DNA of 64,000 nucleotides from Actinoplanes utahensis. Its GTDB lineage: Bacteria; Actinomycetota; Actinomycetes; Mycobacteriales; Micromonosporaceae. The DNA lies in the NCBI RefSeq assembly GCF_016862455.1, contig NZ_BOMZ01000088.1, forward strand, positions 62,001-126,000. The letters are read 5' to 3'. The notes beneath the pieces were generated by a model. It was not told the DNA's origin and searched no databases. It worked only from the letters and a program-made list of their open reading frames with translations. Below, one piece after another: positions 33,032-40,669 of the stretch. Numbering within the stretch: the stretch's first letter is position 1; each line of letters opens with the position of its first letter. Both the position numbers and the translations under genes were made by a program.

Positions 33032-34309
33032 CTAGCGCTCCAGGATCGCGACGACGCCCTGGCCGCCGGCGGCGCAGATGGAGATCAGCCCGCGGCCGGA
33101 ACCCTTCTCCGCGAGCTGCTTGGCGAGGGACGCGACGATGCGGCCGCCGGTCGCGGCGAACGGGTGCCCGGCCGCCAGGGAGGAGCCGTTGACGTTGAGC
33201 TTGGCGCGGTCGATGGAGCCGAGCGGCGCGTCCAGCCCCAGCTTCTCCTTGCAGAACTCCGGCGACTCCCACGCCGCCAGCGTCGCGAGCACCTGCGACG
33301 CGAACGCCTCGTGGATCTCGTAGTAGTCGAAGTCCTGCAGGGTCAGCCCGTTGCGGGCGAGCATCCGGGGCACCGCGTACGCGGGCGCCATCAGCAGCCC
33401 CTCGTCACCGTGCACGTAGTCGACCGCCGCGTTCTCCGCGTCCGCGAGGTAGGCCAGCACCGGCAGCGACCGGGCGGCCGCCCACTCCTCGGAGGCCAGC
33501 AGCACGGTCGAGGCGCCGTCGGTCAGCGGCGTCGAGTTGCCCGCCGTCATGGTCGCGCCCTCCGTGCCGTACACCGGCTTCAGCGTGGCGAGCTTCTCCA
33601 GACTGGAATCGGGACGCAGGTTCTGGTCGCGGGTCAGCCCCAGATAGGGCGTCAGAAGATCATCGAAGAAGCCGCGGTCGTACGCCGCCGCGAGCCGCTG
33701 ATGCGAGGTCAGCGCCAGCTCGTCCTGCGCCGCCCGCCCGATGTTCCATTTCCGGGCGGTGATCGCCGCGTGCTCACCCATCGACAGGCCGGTACGCGGC
33801 TCGGCGTTGCGCGGCAGCTCCGGCTTGATCGCGTGCTGCGGGCGCAGTCTCGCCACGGCCTTGAGACGTGCCCCGAGGGTCCGGGCCCGGTTCAGCTCCA
33901 GCAGCGCCCGGCGCATATCCTCATTGACCTGCAGCGGAGCGTCCGATGTGGTGTCCACGCCACCGGCCACGCCGACGTCGATCCGGCCGAGCGCGATCTT
34001 GTCGGCGACGAGGATCGCCGCTTCCAGGCCGGTGCCGCAGGCCTGCTGGATGTCGTACGCCGGGGTCCGCGGGTCGAGCCGCGACCCGAGCACCACCTCG
34101 CGGGTCAGATTGAAGTCACGCGAGTGTTTGAGCACGGCGCCCGCCACCACCTCGCCGAGCCGCTCCCCGGCCAGTCCGAACCGGGCGATCAGCCCGTCCA
34201 GCGCGGCGGTCAGCATGTCCTGGTTCGACGCCTCGGCGTAGCGGCTGTTGGACCTGGCGAACGGAATCCGGTTCCCGCCCAGCACGGCCACACGGCGCAC
34301 GGTCCCCAC
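33032..34309 (-). CDS. Acetyl-CoA acyltransferase / thiolase (FadA2/FadI-like)
   Basis: A 425-residue thiolase. Active site: nucleophile Cys91 (QQACGTGLEAAI), YEIHEAFASQVLAT, NVNGSSLAAGHPFAATGGR (His) and the terminal Cys in ISICAAGGQGVV. GTG 34309 was chosen because GGAGGA sits 6-10 nt upstream. It is divergent from the FabG4-type reductase at 34378. The length and sequence type match the mycobacterial FadA2/Rv0243 group, which is divergent from fabG4-htdX in the same arrangement. A role in beta-oxidation or in elongation of acyl chains is possible. Confidence 0.9.
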   Translation of the reverse strand: MGTVRRVAVLGGNRIPFARSNSRYAEASNQDMLTAALDGLIARFGLAGERLGEVVAGAVLKHSRDFNLTREVVLGSRLDPRTPAYDIQQACGTGLEAAILVADKIALGRIDVGVAGGVDTTSDAPLQVNEDMRRALLELNRARTLGARLKAVARLRPQHAIKPELPRNAEPRTGLSMGEHAAITARKWNIGRAAQDELALTSHQRLAAAYDRGFFDDLLTPYLGLTRDQNLRPDSSLEKLATLKPVYGTEGATMTAGNSTPLTDGASTVLLASEEWAAARSLPVLAYLADAENAAVDYVHGDEGLLMAPAYAVPRMLARNGLTLQDFDYYEIHEAFASQVLATLAAWESPEFCKEKLGLDAPLGSIDRAKLNVNGSSLAAGHPFAATGGRIVASLAKQLAEKGSGRGLISICAAGGQGVVAILER

Positions 34310-34377
34310 GGCTATCCTCCACATCGACGCACTGCTCTGTTACGCCCGGCTCGGTTACTCATCGGTAGGCTACTCCC

Positions 34378-35718
34378 ATGGCTGACAGGTACGCGAACTT
34401 CGCCAACTCCGGTCTCGGCCGGACCGTGGTCAAGCGCCTCGGGCTGCCTGATCCGCCCCGCCTGCGGCGGCACCGGCCCGGCGATCCGCTGGTCAGCGGC
34501 CCGGTGCTGGTCGGCGCGGCGCCCGGCGGGCGGCTCTCCGAGCCGGTCGGCAAGTCGCTGGAGGCAGCGGGCGTCCCGGTCACTTCCCAGACCCCCGAGG
34601 GTGTACGGGTGAGCGCCCTCCTCTTCGACGCCACCGGCATCGCCGACTCCGGTCAGCTGCGGGCCCTCTACGACTTCTTCCACCCGTACGCCCGCTCGCT
34701 GGAGACCTCGGGCCGGGTCATCGTGCTCGGCACGCCTCCCGAGAGCACCGCGTCGCCGGCCGAGGCGACCGCGCAGCGGAGCCTGGAAGGGCTGACCCGC
34801 AGCATCGGCAAGGAGTTCGGGCACGGGACGACCGCGCAGCTGGTCTACGTCGCGCCCGGCGGGGAGACCGCTGTGGAGTCGACGTTGCGGTTCCTGCTCA
34901 GCGGCCGCTCCGCCTACGTGTCCGGCCAGGTCATCCGGGTCGGCGCCGGCCACGCGGACACCCCCACCGACTGGGAGCGCCCGCTCGACGGCAAACTCGC
35001 CCTGGTCACCGGCGCGGCCCGGGGCATCGGCGCGGCCATCGCCCGGGTGCTGGCCCGCGACGGCGCCGAGGTGATCGCCCTGGACGTGCCGGCCGCCGGC
35101 GACGCCCTCGCCGACGTGGCGAACTCGACCCGCGGCCGGGCCCTGCAACTCGACCTCACCGCCGAGGACTCTGCGTCACGCCTGGCCGGGTACCTGGCCG
35201 CCGGACCGCACGCCGGCGTCGACATCGTCGTGCACAACGCCGGGATCACCCGCGACAAGACGATCGCCCGGATGTCGGCGGACCGGTGGGACGCGGTGCT
35301 CGGCGTCAACCTGACCGCCCCGGAACGGGTCAACGAGGTGCTCCTGGACCGCGGGCTGATCCCGTCCGGCGGACGGATCATCGGGGTCGCGTCGATCGCC
35401 GGCATCGCCGGGAACCGCGGCCAGACCAACTACGCCACCAGCAAGGCCGGGGTGATCGGCCTGGTCCACTCGTACGCCCCGCTGCTCCTCGACCGCGGCA
35501 TCACGATCAACGCGGTCGCGCCCGGCTTCATCGAGACGGCGATGACCGCCAAGATGCCGCTCGGACTGCGCGAGGCCGGCCGGCGACTGAACAGCATGTC
35601 CCAGGGCGGACTGCCGATCGACGTGGCCGAGACGATCGCCTGGTTCGCCTCACCCGGCTCGGCGACGATCACGGGCAACGTGGTCCGCGTCTGCGGTCAG
35701 AGCCTGCTGGGAGCCTGA
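34378..35718 (+). CDS. High-molecular-weight 3-oxoacyl reductase (FabG4-like)
   Basis: A 446-residue SDR with an extra N-terminal domain (about 1-200) of degenerate flavodoxin/Rossmann type, as in mycobacterial FabG4. The C-terminal SDR domain has the cofactor motif LVTGAARGIGAAIARVLA, HNAGIT, the catalytic YATSKAGV (Tyr-x3-Lys) with preceding Ser (ASIAGIAG), and the substrate side NAVAPGFIETAMTAKM. NAD(H) is the likely cofactor, as in FabG4. It is followed immediately (1 nt) by the MaoC gene. Confidence 0.9.
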   Translation: MADRYANFANSGLGRTVVKRLGLPDPPRLRRHRPGDPLVSGPVLVGAAPGGRLSEPVGKSLEAAGVPVTSQTPEGVRVSALLFDATGIADSGQLRALYDFFHPYARSLETSGRVIVLGTPPESTASPAEATAQRSLEGLTRSIGKEFGHGTTAQLVYVAPGGETAVESTLRFLLSGRSAYVSGQVIRVGAGHADTPTDWERPLDGKLALVTGAARGIGAAIARVLARDGAEVIALDVPAAGDALADVANSTRGRALQLDLTAEDSASRLAGYLAAGPHAGVDIVVHNAGITRDKTIARMSADRWDAVLGVNLTAPERVNEVLLDRGLIPSGGRIIGVASIAGIAGNRGQTNYATSKAGVIGLVHSYAPLLLDRGITINAVAPGFIETAMTAKMPLGLREAGRRLNSMSQGGLPIDVAETIAWFASPGSATITGNVVRVCGQSLLGA

Positions 35719-35719
35719 C

Positions 35720-36892
35720 ATGGTCGCGGTGGTCGAGCTGAGCTCCGGGCCCGGCACCACGGCGGCGTACGCCCGGGCCGCCCTCGGCCTGCTCCCCGGC
35801 CTGCGCCGCGGCGGGCCACTCCCGGACGTCGAGGTGCTGCACCGGGGCGTCACGGTGGATCGGGGGCATCTGGCGGCGTACGACCGGGTCTGCGGTTTCC
35901 GCCTCACCGACACCCTGCCCGCCACCTATCCGCAGGTCCTGGCGTTCCCGCTGACCATGCGCCTGCTGACCGCCCCGGACTTCCCGCTGCCGCTGATCGG
36001 CCTGGTCCACATCGCCAACCGGATCACCGTCCGCCACCCGATCCCGTCCGGCGCCACCCTGGACATCTCCATCCGCGCCCTGAACCTGCGCGACCACCCC
36101 CGCGGCCGCCAGTTCGACGTCCTCACCACCGTCTCGTTCGACGGCGCCGAGGCCTGGCGCAGCACCGCCACCTACCTGCGCCTCGGCCCCGGCCCCGCAC
36201 CGGAGTCGCCGGGCGACATCCCGTCTGCCGCTTCCCCGCCCGGCATCACCTCGGCTGCCGCTTCCGAGCCCGGCACCAACCCGCCCGGCGGCACCCCGGC
36301 CGGTGTCATCCCGTCCGGCGTCACTCCGCCCGGTGCCACTCCGTCCGGCGCTACTCCGTCCGGCGTCATTCCGCCCGGTGCCACTCCGTCCGGCGTCACT
36401 CCGCCCGGGGCCGCTCGGCGCGGTGCCGCTCCGTCTCCTGGTTACGGACCCGGCGCCGCCTCGTCTGCCGCTCCGTCGTCCCCCGGCACCCTGCCGGCGC
36501 ATCCGTCGCCAGGCGCAGACGGCTCCCGGACCACCGGCGGCCACGAGATGGTCGCGTCCCCGGCCACCGGCAGCGTGTGGCGGGTTCCCGCCCGTGTGGG
36601 CACCGACTACGCCGCCGTCTCCGGCGACCGCAACCCCATCCACACGTCCCGGCTCGGCGCCCGCCTGTTCGGTTATCCCCGCCCGATCGCGCACGGCATG
36701 TGGACCAAGGCTCGCGCCCTGGCCGCTCTGGAGGGCCGCCTCCCCGACACCAGCACTATCGATGTCACCTTCAAGAAGCCCCTGCTGCTCCCGTGCCGAG
36801 CCGAGTTCCACGCCACCCGCACCCCCTCCGGCTGGGACTTCAGCGTCCACTCCGCCCACCCTCACCTGACCGGCTCCATCGTGGCCATCTGA
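35720..36892 (+). CDS. MaoC-like (HtdX-type) hydratase with Pro/Gly repeat insert
   Basis: A 390-residue 3-hydroxyacyl-thioester dehydratase of double hot-dog type. The catalytic motif DRNPIHTSRLGARLFGYPRP, IAHGMW is intact (Asp303, His308). The N-terminal hot-dog (about 1-155) and the C-terminal catalytic hot-dog (about 275-390) are separated by about 115 residues of low-complexity sequence with a pentapeptide repeat, P(S/P)G(V/A)(T/I). Typical relatives are about 280 residues and lack this linker. It follows the FabG4-like gene by 1 nt. Together with the thiolase they make three steps of an acyl-chain cycle. Confidence 0.88.
   Translation: MVAVVELSSGPGTTAAYARAALGLLPGLRRGGPLPDVEVLHRGVTVDRGHLAAYDRVCGFRLTDTLPATYPQVLAFPLTMRLLTAPDFPLPLIGLVHIANRITVRHPIPSGATLDISIRALNLRDHPRGRQFDVLTTVSFDGAEAWRSTATYLRLGPGPAPESPGDIPSAASPPGITSAAASEPGTNPPGGTPAGVIPSGVTPPGATPSGATPSGVIPPGATPSGVTPPGAARRGAAPSPGYGPGAASSAAPSSPGTLPAHPSPGADGSRTTGGHEMVASPATGSVWRVPARVGTDYAAVSGDRNPIHTSRLGARLFGYPRPIAHGMWTKARALAALEGRLPDTSTIDVTFKKPLLLPCRAEFHATRTPSGWDFSVHSAHPHLTGSIVAI
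36296..36415. repeat. 15-bp tandem repeat in the MaoC gene
   Basis: Eight units of 15 bp (consensus CCGTCCGGCGTCACT), starting at 36296, 36311, 36326 and so on to 36401, encoding the P-x-G-(V/A)-(T/I) linker. Confidence 0.9.
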
Positions 36893-37080
36893 GGGTTCCG
36901 ATCGCCGCCGACGGCCCGTCTCACCTGGCCGACTCCATCTCGGCTACCCCAGACCCCATCGCCGCCTACAACCCCACCCCACCTAGCCAACTCCAGCCCA
37001 GCTACCCCGAGCCCCATCGTCGCCCCCAACCCGACCCCACCTAGCCAACTCCATCGCCACCGCCTGAGGGGTATATCGCT
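36863..37080. repeat. 58-59-bp tandem repeat copied from the MaoC 3' end
   Basis: Units begin CACCT(G/A) at 36863, 36922, 36980 and 37038 (periods 59, 58, 58). The first unit spans the last 30 nt of the MaoC coding sequence and its stop; the last partial unit regains the same TGAGGG after a similar Ser-Ile-Ala sequence. The copies have drifted from each other. Confidence 0.75.
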
Positions 37081-37695
37081 GTCGTCGACGAGGCAGTGCT
37101 CTTGGATCCACCGCAGACATCGAGTTTCCCGGAAGCCCCTGCTCGGCCAGGGTGCTGAGCGAGTAGACACGGCAGCCGGAGGGGCCGCCTTCTCCACGGT
37201 GATCGGAAGCCGCGCGTCGTGTAGGCCCGGTTGCCACATCCACAGGGCGACCGGCACCGTGTCACCTGTATCGCCTGATAGCGGACGGCATTGGCCATGG
37301 CCGCGAAAGTTGCAGAACCCAGCGATCCCCTCCTGCGGCACCGGCCGAGACGCGGCCGATCGTGACCGGCCTCCCGCCCGGCGGCCTCATCGGCCCCACC
37401 GCAATGCCGGGCGGCAGCGCACGGAACCTGGCGGGACACCCGGCAGGCCGCAGCCCAGGCAAGGCGAGGGGCACGGGCGCTTGCGTCTTCGCAAACGCGG
37501 GTCGATGAACAGGTAGGCGAGGTCGGCTGGGGTGCTGATGGTCTGCGGCCCTCGCTAGATGTGATGCCTACGGACGTCGATCGAGAAAGCGCGGCCACTC
37601 GATCTGAAGATCATGGCCTGGATCGGTGAACGATGGAGGCCTCCAGCGAGGCAGTGGAGTTGTCGAGAAACCACAGATCAGCACCGGAGGCCTTC
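37081..37695. other. Gene-poor segment with no supported gene
   Basis: About 600 nt. Open frames exist on both strands but have Arg/Cys-rich compositions, no start/Shine-Dalgarno and no recognisable motif. The sequence is less biased at third positions than its neighbours and reads like decayed DNA. It leads into the IS481-type remnant. Confidence 0.5.
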
Positions 37696-37880
37696 ATGTC
37701 CCACGCCAACGCCGCGTCGACCCCACGGGCGGCGATTGCGGCTGGCGCGTCTCATCGCGGATCACGGCTGATCACCCGCACGAGCCCCCGAACGCTCCGA
37801 CGTGTCCTGGCGCATCGCCGCGGATGGGCAGCAACCTGATCTGGGGTTGCTCGACCGGTCCGGCCGCTTCGTTTGTAGAC
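37696..37880 (+). pseudogene. IS481-family transposase remnant (N terminus only)
   Basis: ATG at 37696 gives MSHANA, the usual start of an actinobacterial IS481 transposase. After one +1 shift the text continues HGRRLRLARLIADHG, an in-frame TGA, SPARAPERSDVSWRI, AADGQQPDLGLLDRSGRF, matching the family's N-terminal HTH region and its GLLDRSSRP ending. At least one frameshift and one stop are needed. The catalytic DDE domain is absent. Confidence 0.7.
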
Positions 37881-38002
37881 GCTCCCGATCATGATGGCGA
37901 ATCCCCCAGTCCGGGTGCCAGCTCGTTCAAAGGCGGCGTCACGTCCCTCCAGGCGGCACGTATGCCGGGACAGCACGTTCGACGGGGCGGCACGCGCACT
38001 GC
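37881..38002. other. Short stretch between the IS481 remnant and the HNH gene
   Basis: 122 nt with no recognised gene; contains CGTTCGACG, a sequence related to the direct repeat that follows. Confidence 0.4.
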
Positions 38003-38047
38003 GGGTGTCACGTTCGACGGTGATCGGGTGTCACGTTCGACGGTGAT
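38003..38047. repeat. 22-bp direct repeat at the 3' end of the HNH gene
   Basis: GGGTGTCACGTTCGACGGTGAT occurs at 38003-38024 and 38026-38047. The second copy covers the stop codon (38031-38033) and the last codons of the HNH gene. Confidence 0.85.
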
Positions 38048-39320
38048 ATTGGTTGCGTCGGGGGAGCCGGTTCGCGTCGAGCCAGGACGGTGGGAGGAAC
38101 TCGGGCAGGCCGTCGGCGGCGATGTGGATCTCCCAGCCGGCGCCCGCATGGATCAGGCGGTGGTGGTGACCGCACAGCAGAACCAGGTTGCCCAGATCCG
38201 TCGGGCCGTCGTCGGCCCAACTGATCACATGGTGGGCGTCGCACCAGCGCGGCGGCCGGTCGCAGCCCGGGAACGCGCAGCCCCTGTCCCGGACCGTCAG
38301 GGCGCGGCGCAGGGAACCGGTGGCGGTGCGGCGGGTGCGGCCGGCGTCGAGGATCTGGCCCGCGCCGTTGAGGACGACCGGCAGGATCCGGGCGTCACAG
38401 CCCAGCCGTCGCACGGTCTCGGCGGACACCGGCTCCCCGGAATCCAGCACGCCGGCGCCGAGTGCCGCACGGAGCGGGTCGAAGGCGACGGTGACGGCGA
38501 TCTGCGGCCGGTCACCCCCGTTGTCCGGCAGTGGTCCACCGGTCAGCACCAGCCGGCACACCTCGACCAGCGCATCGGCTCGGCGCTGCCCCGGCGTGCG
38601 GGCCTCGCCGGTTGCGGCCATTTCGGCGGCGACCGTGTCGGGTTTGCACAGCGGGTCGAGGGCGGCGGCGACGATCGCGGCGGCCTCACTGTCGAGGATG
38701 CCGCTGACCCGGACGCGGCCGTCACCGACCGCCGTCAGTGTCAGGTACCGCTGCTGGTGGGCATCGCGTTCGCTGTCCCGCAGACGGCGTTCCTCGATCG
38801 CTTCGGCGACCTCAGGGGCGACGTGGTCGAGGATGCGGCGGCCCATGGCGCGCAGACCACCGGGGTCCAGGTGCGGCGCCCATCCGGCCAGGGCCGCCGC
38901 CGCGTCGGTGCGGATGGTCGGGCCGATGTCTTTCGGCAACTCGGCCAGGGCGTTGGTGATCGCGGTGAGTTGCTCGACGTTGACCTTCCCCGCAGCCAGT
39001 GCCGCATTCACGTCGTCGTGCCGGTCGACGGTGGTGGCCTGGTTGAGGAGCCGGGTGGCGGCGCGGGGGCTGATCCGGAGCCGGTCGCGGAACCAGAGTC
39101 TCGGTGACGGGGCGTGTTCGGCGGCCGGGATGCCCCGGGCTCGAACCTCGTCGACGGCGTGCAGCAGCGCGGCCTGCAACATCTGCTGGGCCTGATGCAC
39201 ACCGTCGAGGAAGTCGAGCAGATCGGCCTGCGGCAACGGGCTCACACGCCACGTGGCGCACTGAGCCGCGAGGTCGGTGAGCTGCCGCATCGTCTCCTGC
39301 ATGAACCCATTCTCGAACAT
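38031..39320 (-). CDS. DUF222/13E12-family HNH endonuclease-like protein
   Basis: A 429-residue protein of the 13E12 repeat family. Residues about 1-300 are the helical DUF222 domain (LDFLDGVHQAQQMLQAALLH, then RLLNQATTVDRHDDVN, then LDSEAAAIVAAALDPL). Residues about 345-400 are the HNH nuclease: RDRGCAFPGCDRPPRWC, DAHHVISWADDGPTDLGNL, VLLCGHHHRLIH, with all zinc and catalytic His residues. Start MFENGFMQE at 39320 chosen; the frame is open upstream to 39773 but that part overlaps the IS630-type remnant. These genes occur in many scattered copies in actinobacteria and move as repeats; biological role unknown. It lies between two broken transposase genes. Confidence 0.85.
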   Translation of the reverse strand: MFENGFMQETMRQLTDLAAQCATWRVSPLPQADLLDFLDGVHQAQQMLQAALLHAVDEVRARGIPAAEHAPSPRLWFRDRLRISPRAATRLLNQATTVDRHDDVNAALAAGKVNVEQLTAITNALAELPKDIGPTIRTDAAAALAGWAPHLDPGGLRAMGRRILDHVAPEVAEAIEERRLRDSERDAHQQRYLTLTAVGDGRVRVSGILDSEAAAIVAAALDPLCKPDTVAAEMAATGEARTPGQRRADALVEVCRLVLTGGPLPDNGGDRPQIAVTVAFDPLRAALGAGVLDSGEPVSAETVRRLGCDARILPVVLNGAGQILDAGRTRRTATGSLRRALTVRDRGCAFPGCDRPPRWCDAHHVISWADDGPTDLGNLVLLCGHHHRLIHAGAGWEIHIAADGLPEFLPPSWLDANRLPRRNQYHRRT

Positions 39321-39494
39321 GCGTACGACAAGAATTCCGCCCCGCGGTGACGATCCACGCCAATCAGCCCGCTGCTCACAAACGGACAAACCGACTCGCC
39401 ACATGGCTGCCCACGAGCTATTGCCTCGCCTTGAACGTCGGCCGTGCAATCCGTCGGTTCTGCACGTTCGAGCCTCCGCTGCTTGTGGGAGGTA

Positions 39495-40276
39495 ATGCTG
39501 GTGGACCGACGCCCGGAAATTCTCGGGCGAGCGCTGTCGATGCCGGAAGGCCAGCGGCTGCAGCGCATCACTGGCGCCAGGAAGGACCCGGTCGAAATCA
39601 CGCCGGGCGATCGTGGTGCCGATGTCGGCGCAGGCCAGCGGGCCGCGGACGTTGCACCCTTGCTCAAGGCCCCGGCCACTACGGGCGGAATGATTCGCAC
39701 GTTCAACGAGCGTGGGGTTCGACGCGCTGGACCCGAAATGGGGCGCGGCAGACCGAACAAGATCAGTGAGCATGTCCGTGACTGGACCTGCGTGATCGCC
39801 CGGTGTGACCCCCGATTCCTCGGCCTGCCGTTCTCCTGCTGGTCACTGGCCGAGCTGCGGGACCATCGCTCGCCACCGGCCGGGTGGCCGCGATCAGGGT
39901 CGAGACCGTACGGCGGATCCTGCATGAACGCGGCGTGCGGCGGCAGTAGACCGAGACTCGGAAGGGCCGCGACAAGCCGCAGCTCACCGCCGAGACGCGC
40001 AGGATCCCGGACTTTTACGGCCATCGTCCACCGTCGTCCGGGTGATCTGTGTCGATGAACTCGGGCCGCTGAACCTGCAACCGCGGTACGGCAAGGCCTG
40101 GAACCGGTAGGTGAGCTGGTTCGGCGGCGGGCCACCTGCCACGGCGATCACGGCGTTCGGCACATGATCGCCAGCCTCGACCTGGCCACCGGCCGCATCC
40201 ACTAACGGGTCCGAGACCGGAAACGCTCGGCCGAGTTCCTCGTCCTCCTCGAAGATCCGCCACCTGGCTCACCCCT
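39495..40276 (+). pseudogene. IS630-family transposase pseudogene
   Basis: Readable in pieces across all three frames. Frame of ATG 39495: MLVDRRPEILGRALSMPEG, QRLQRI; shifted piece RRAIVVPMSAQ; GQRAADVAPLLKA; FNERG, then shifted FDALDPKW; RGRPNKISEHVRDW, RCDPRFLGLPFSCWSLAELR; VAAIRVETVRRILHERG followed by a stop; VIRVICVDELGPLNLQPRYG in parts (the CVDE Asp is the first DDE acid); HGVRHMIASLDLATGRIH, stop, RVRDRKRSAEFLVLL. At least four frameshifts and three stops, and the remaining DDE region is absent, so it is inactive. Confidence 0.8.
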
Positions 40277-40335
40277 CAAGGCCGCATGACGAGGCACTTG
40301 CCGGCACTGACGGGCTCGAGCGGAACTCTGCACGG

Positions 40336-40403
40336 GTCGGGTCGATCGGCAGGTCGGGTCGATCGGCAGGTCGGGTCGATCGGCAGGTCGGGTCGATCGG
40401 CAG
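40336..40403. repeat. 17-bp tandem repeat, four units
   Basis: GTCGGGTCGATCGGCAG at 40336, 40353, 40370 and 40387, all identical, followed by a partial copy. The unit length is not a multiple of three. It lies 267 nt upstream of the gene at 40670. There are no spacers between units. Confidence 0.92.
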
Positions 40404-40669
40404 GTCGGCACGAGGGCCGATCAGAAGCGCGGCACAGGGAGACGCGCGGGGAGCCAGACCACCGGTCCTTCGCGGCCCGCGGTTCATCTCATGCACCGGC
40501 GCGGCCGGGAAGCGTGCGGGCCGGCGGGAATTCACCGTACGGCTCGGGTGCTCTCGCCTGTTCGGATCGAACGTCCGTGGAACGCGCGCCACGCCGATCT
40601 TCGTGCGGTCCGCTGCCTCCGCGCCGCCATAGCATCCCGGCACACGCGGTGCGGGGAACGGGGTTCGGC

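Noticed and set aside
37041..37598. Minus-strand gene of about 185 codons
   Set aside because: Arg/Cys/Ala-rich text without motifs, no Shine-Dalgarno, and it runs through the drifted tandem repeats.
39321..39773. N-terminal extension of the HNH protein
   Set aside because: The frame is open but overlaps, antisense, the IS630-type remnant; the family begins at the MFENGF methionine.
40336..40403. CRISPR array
   Set aside because: The repeats are contiguous, 17 bp, with no spacers and no cas genes.
40286..40669. Extension of the modular protein to an earlier ATG
   Set aside because: The added residues come from the 17-bp repeats and low-complexity sequence; the MARSIDDFYSD start fits better.
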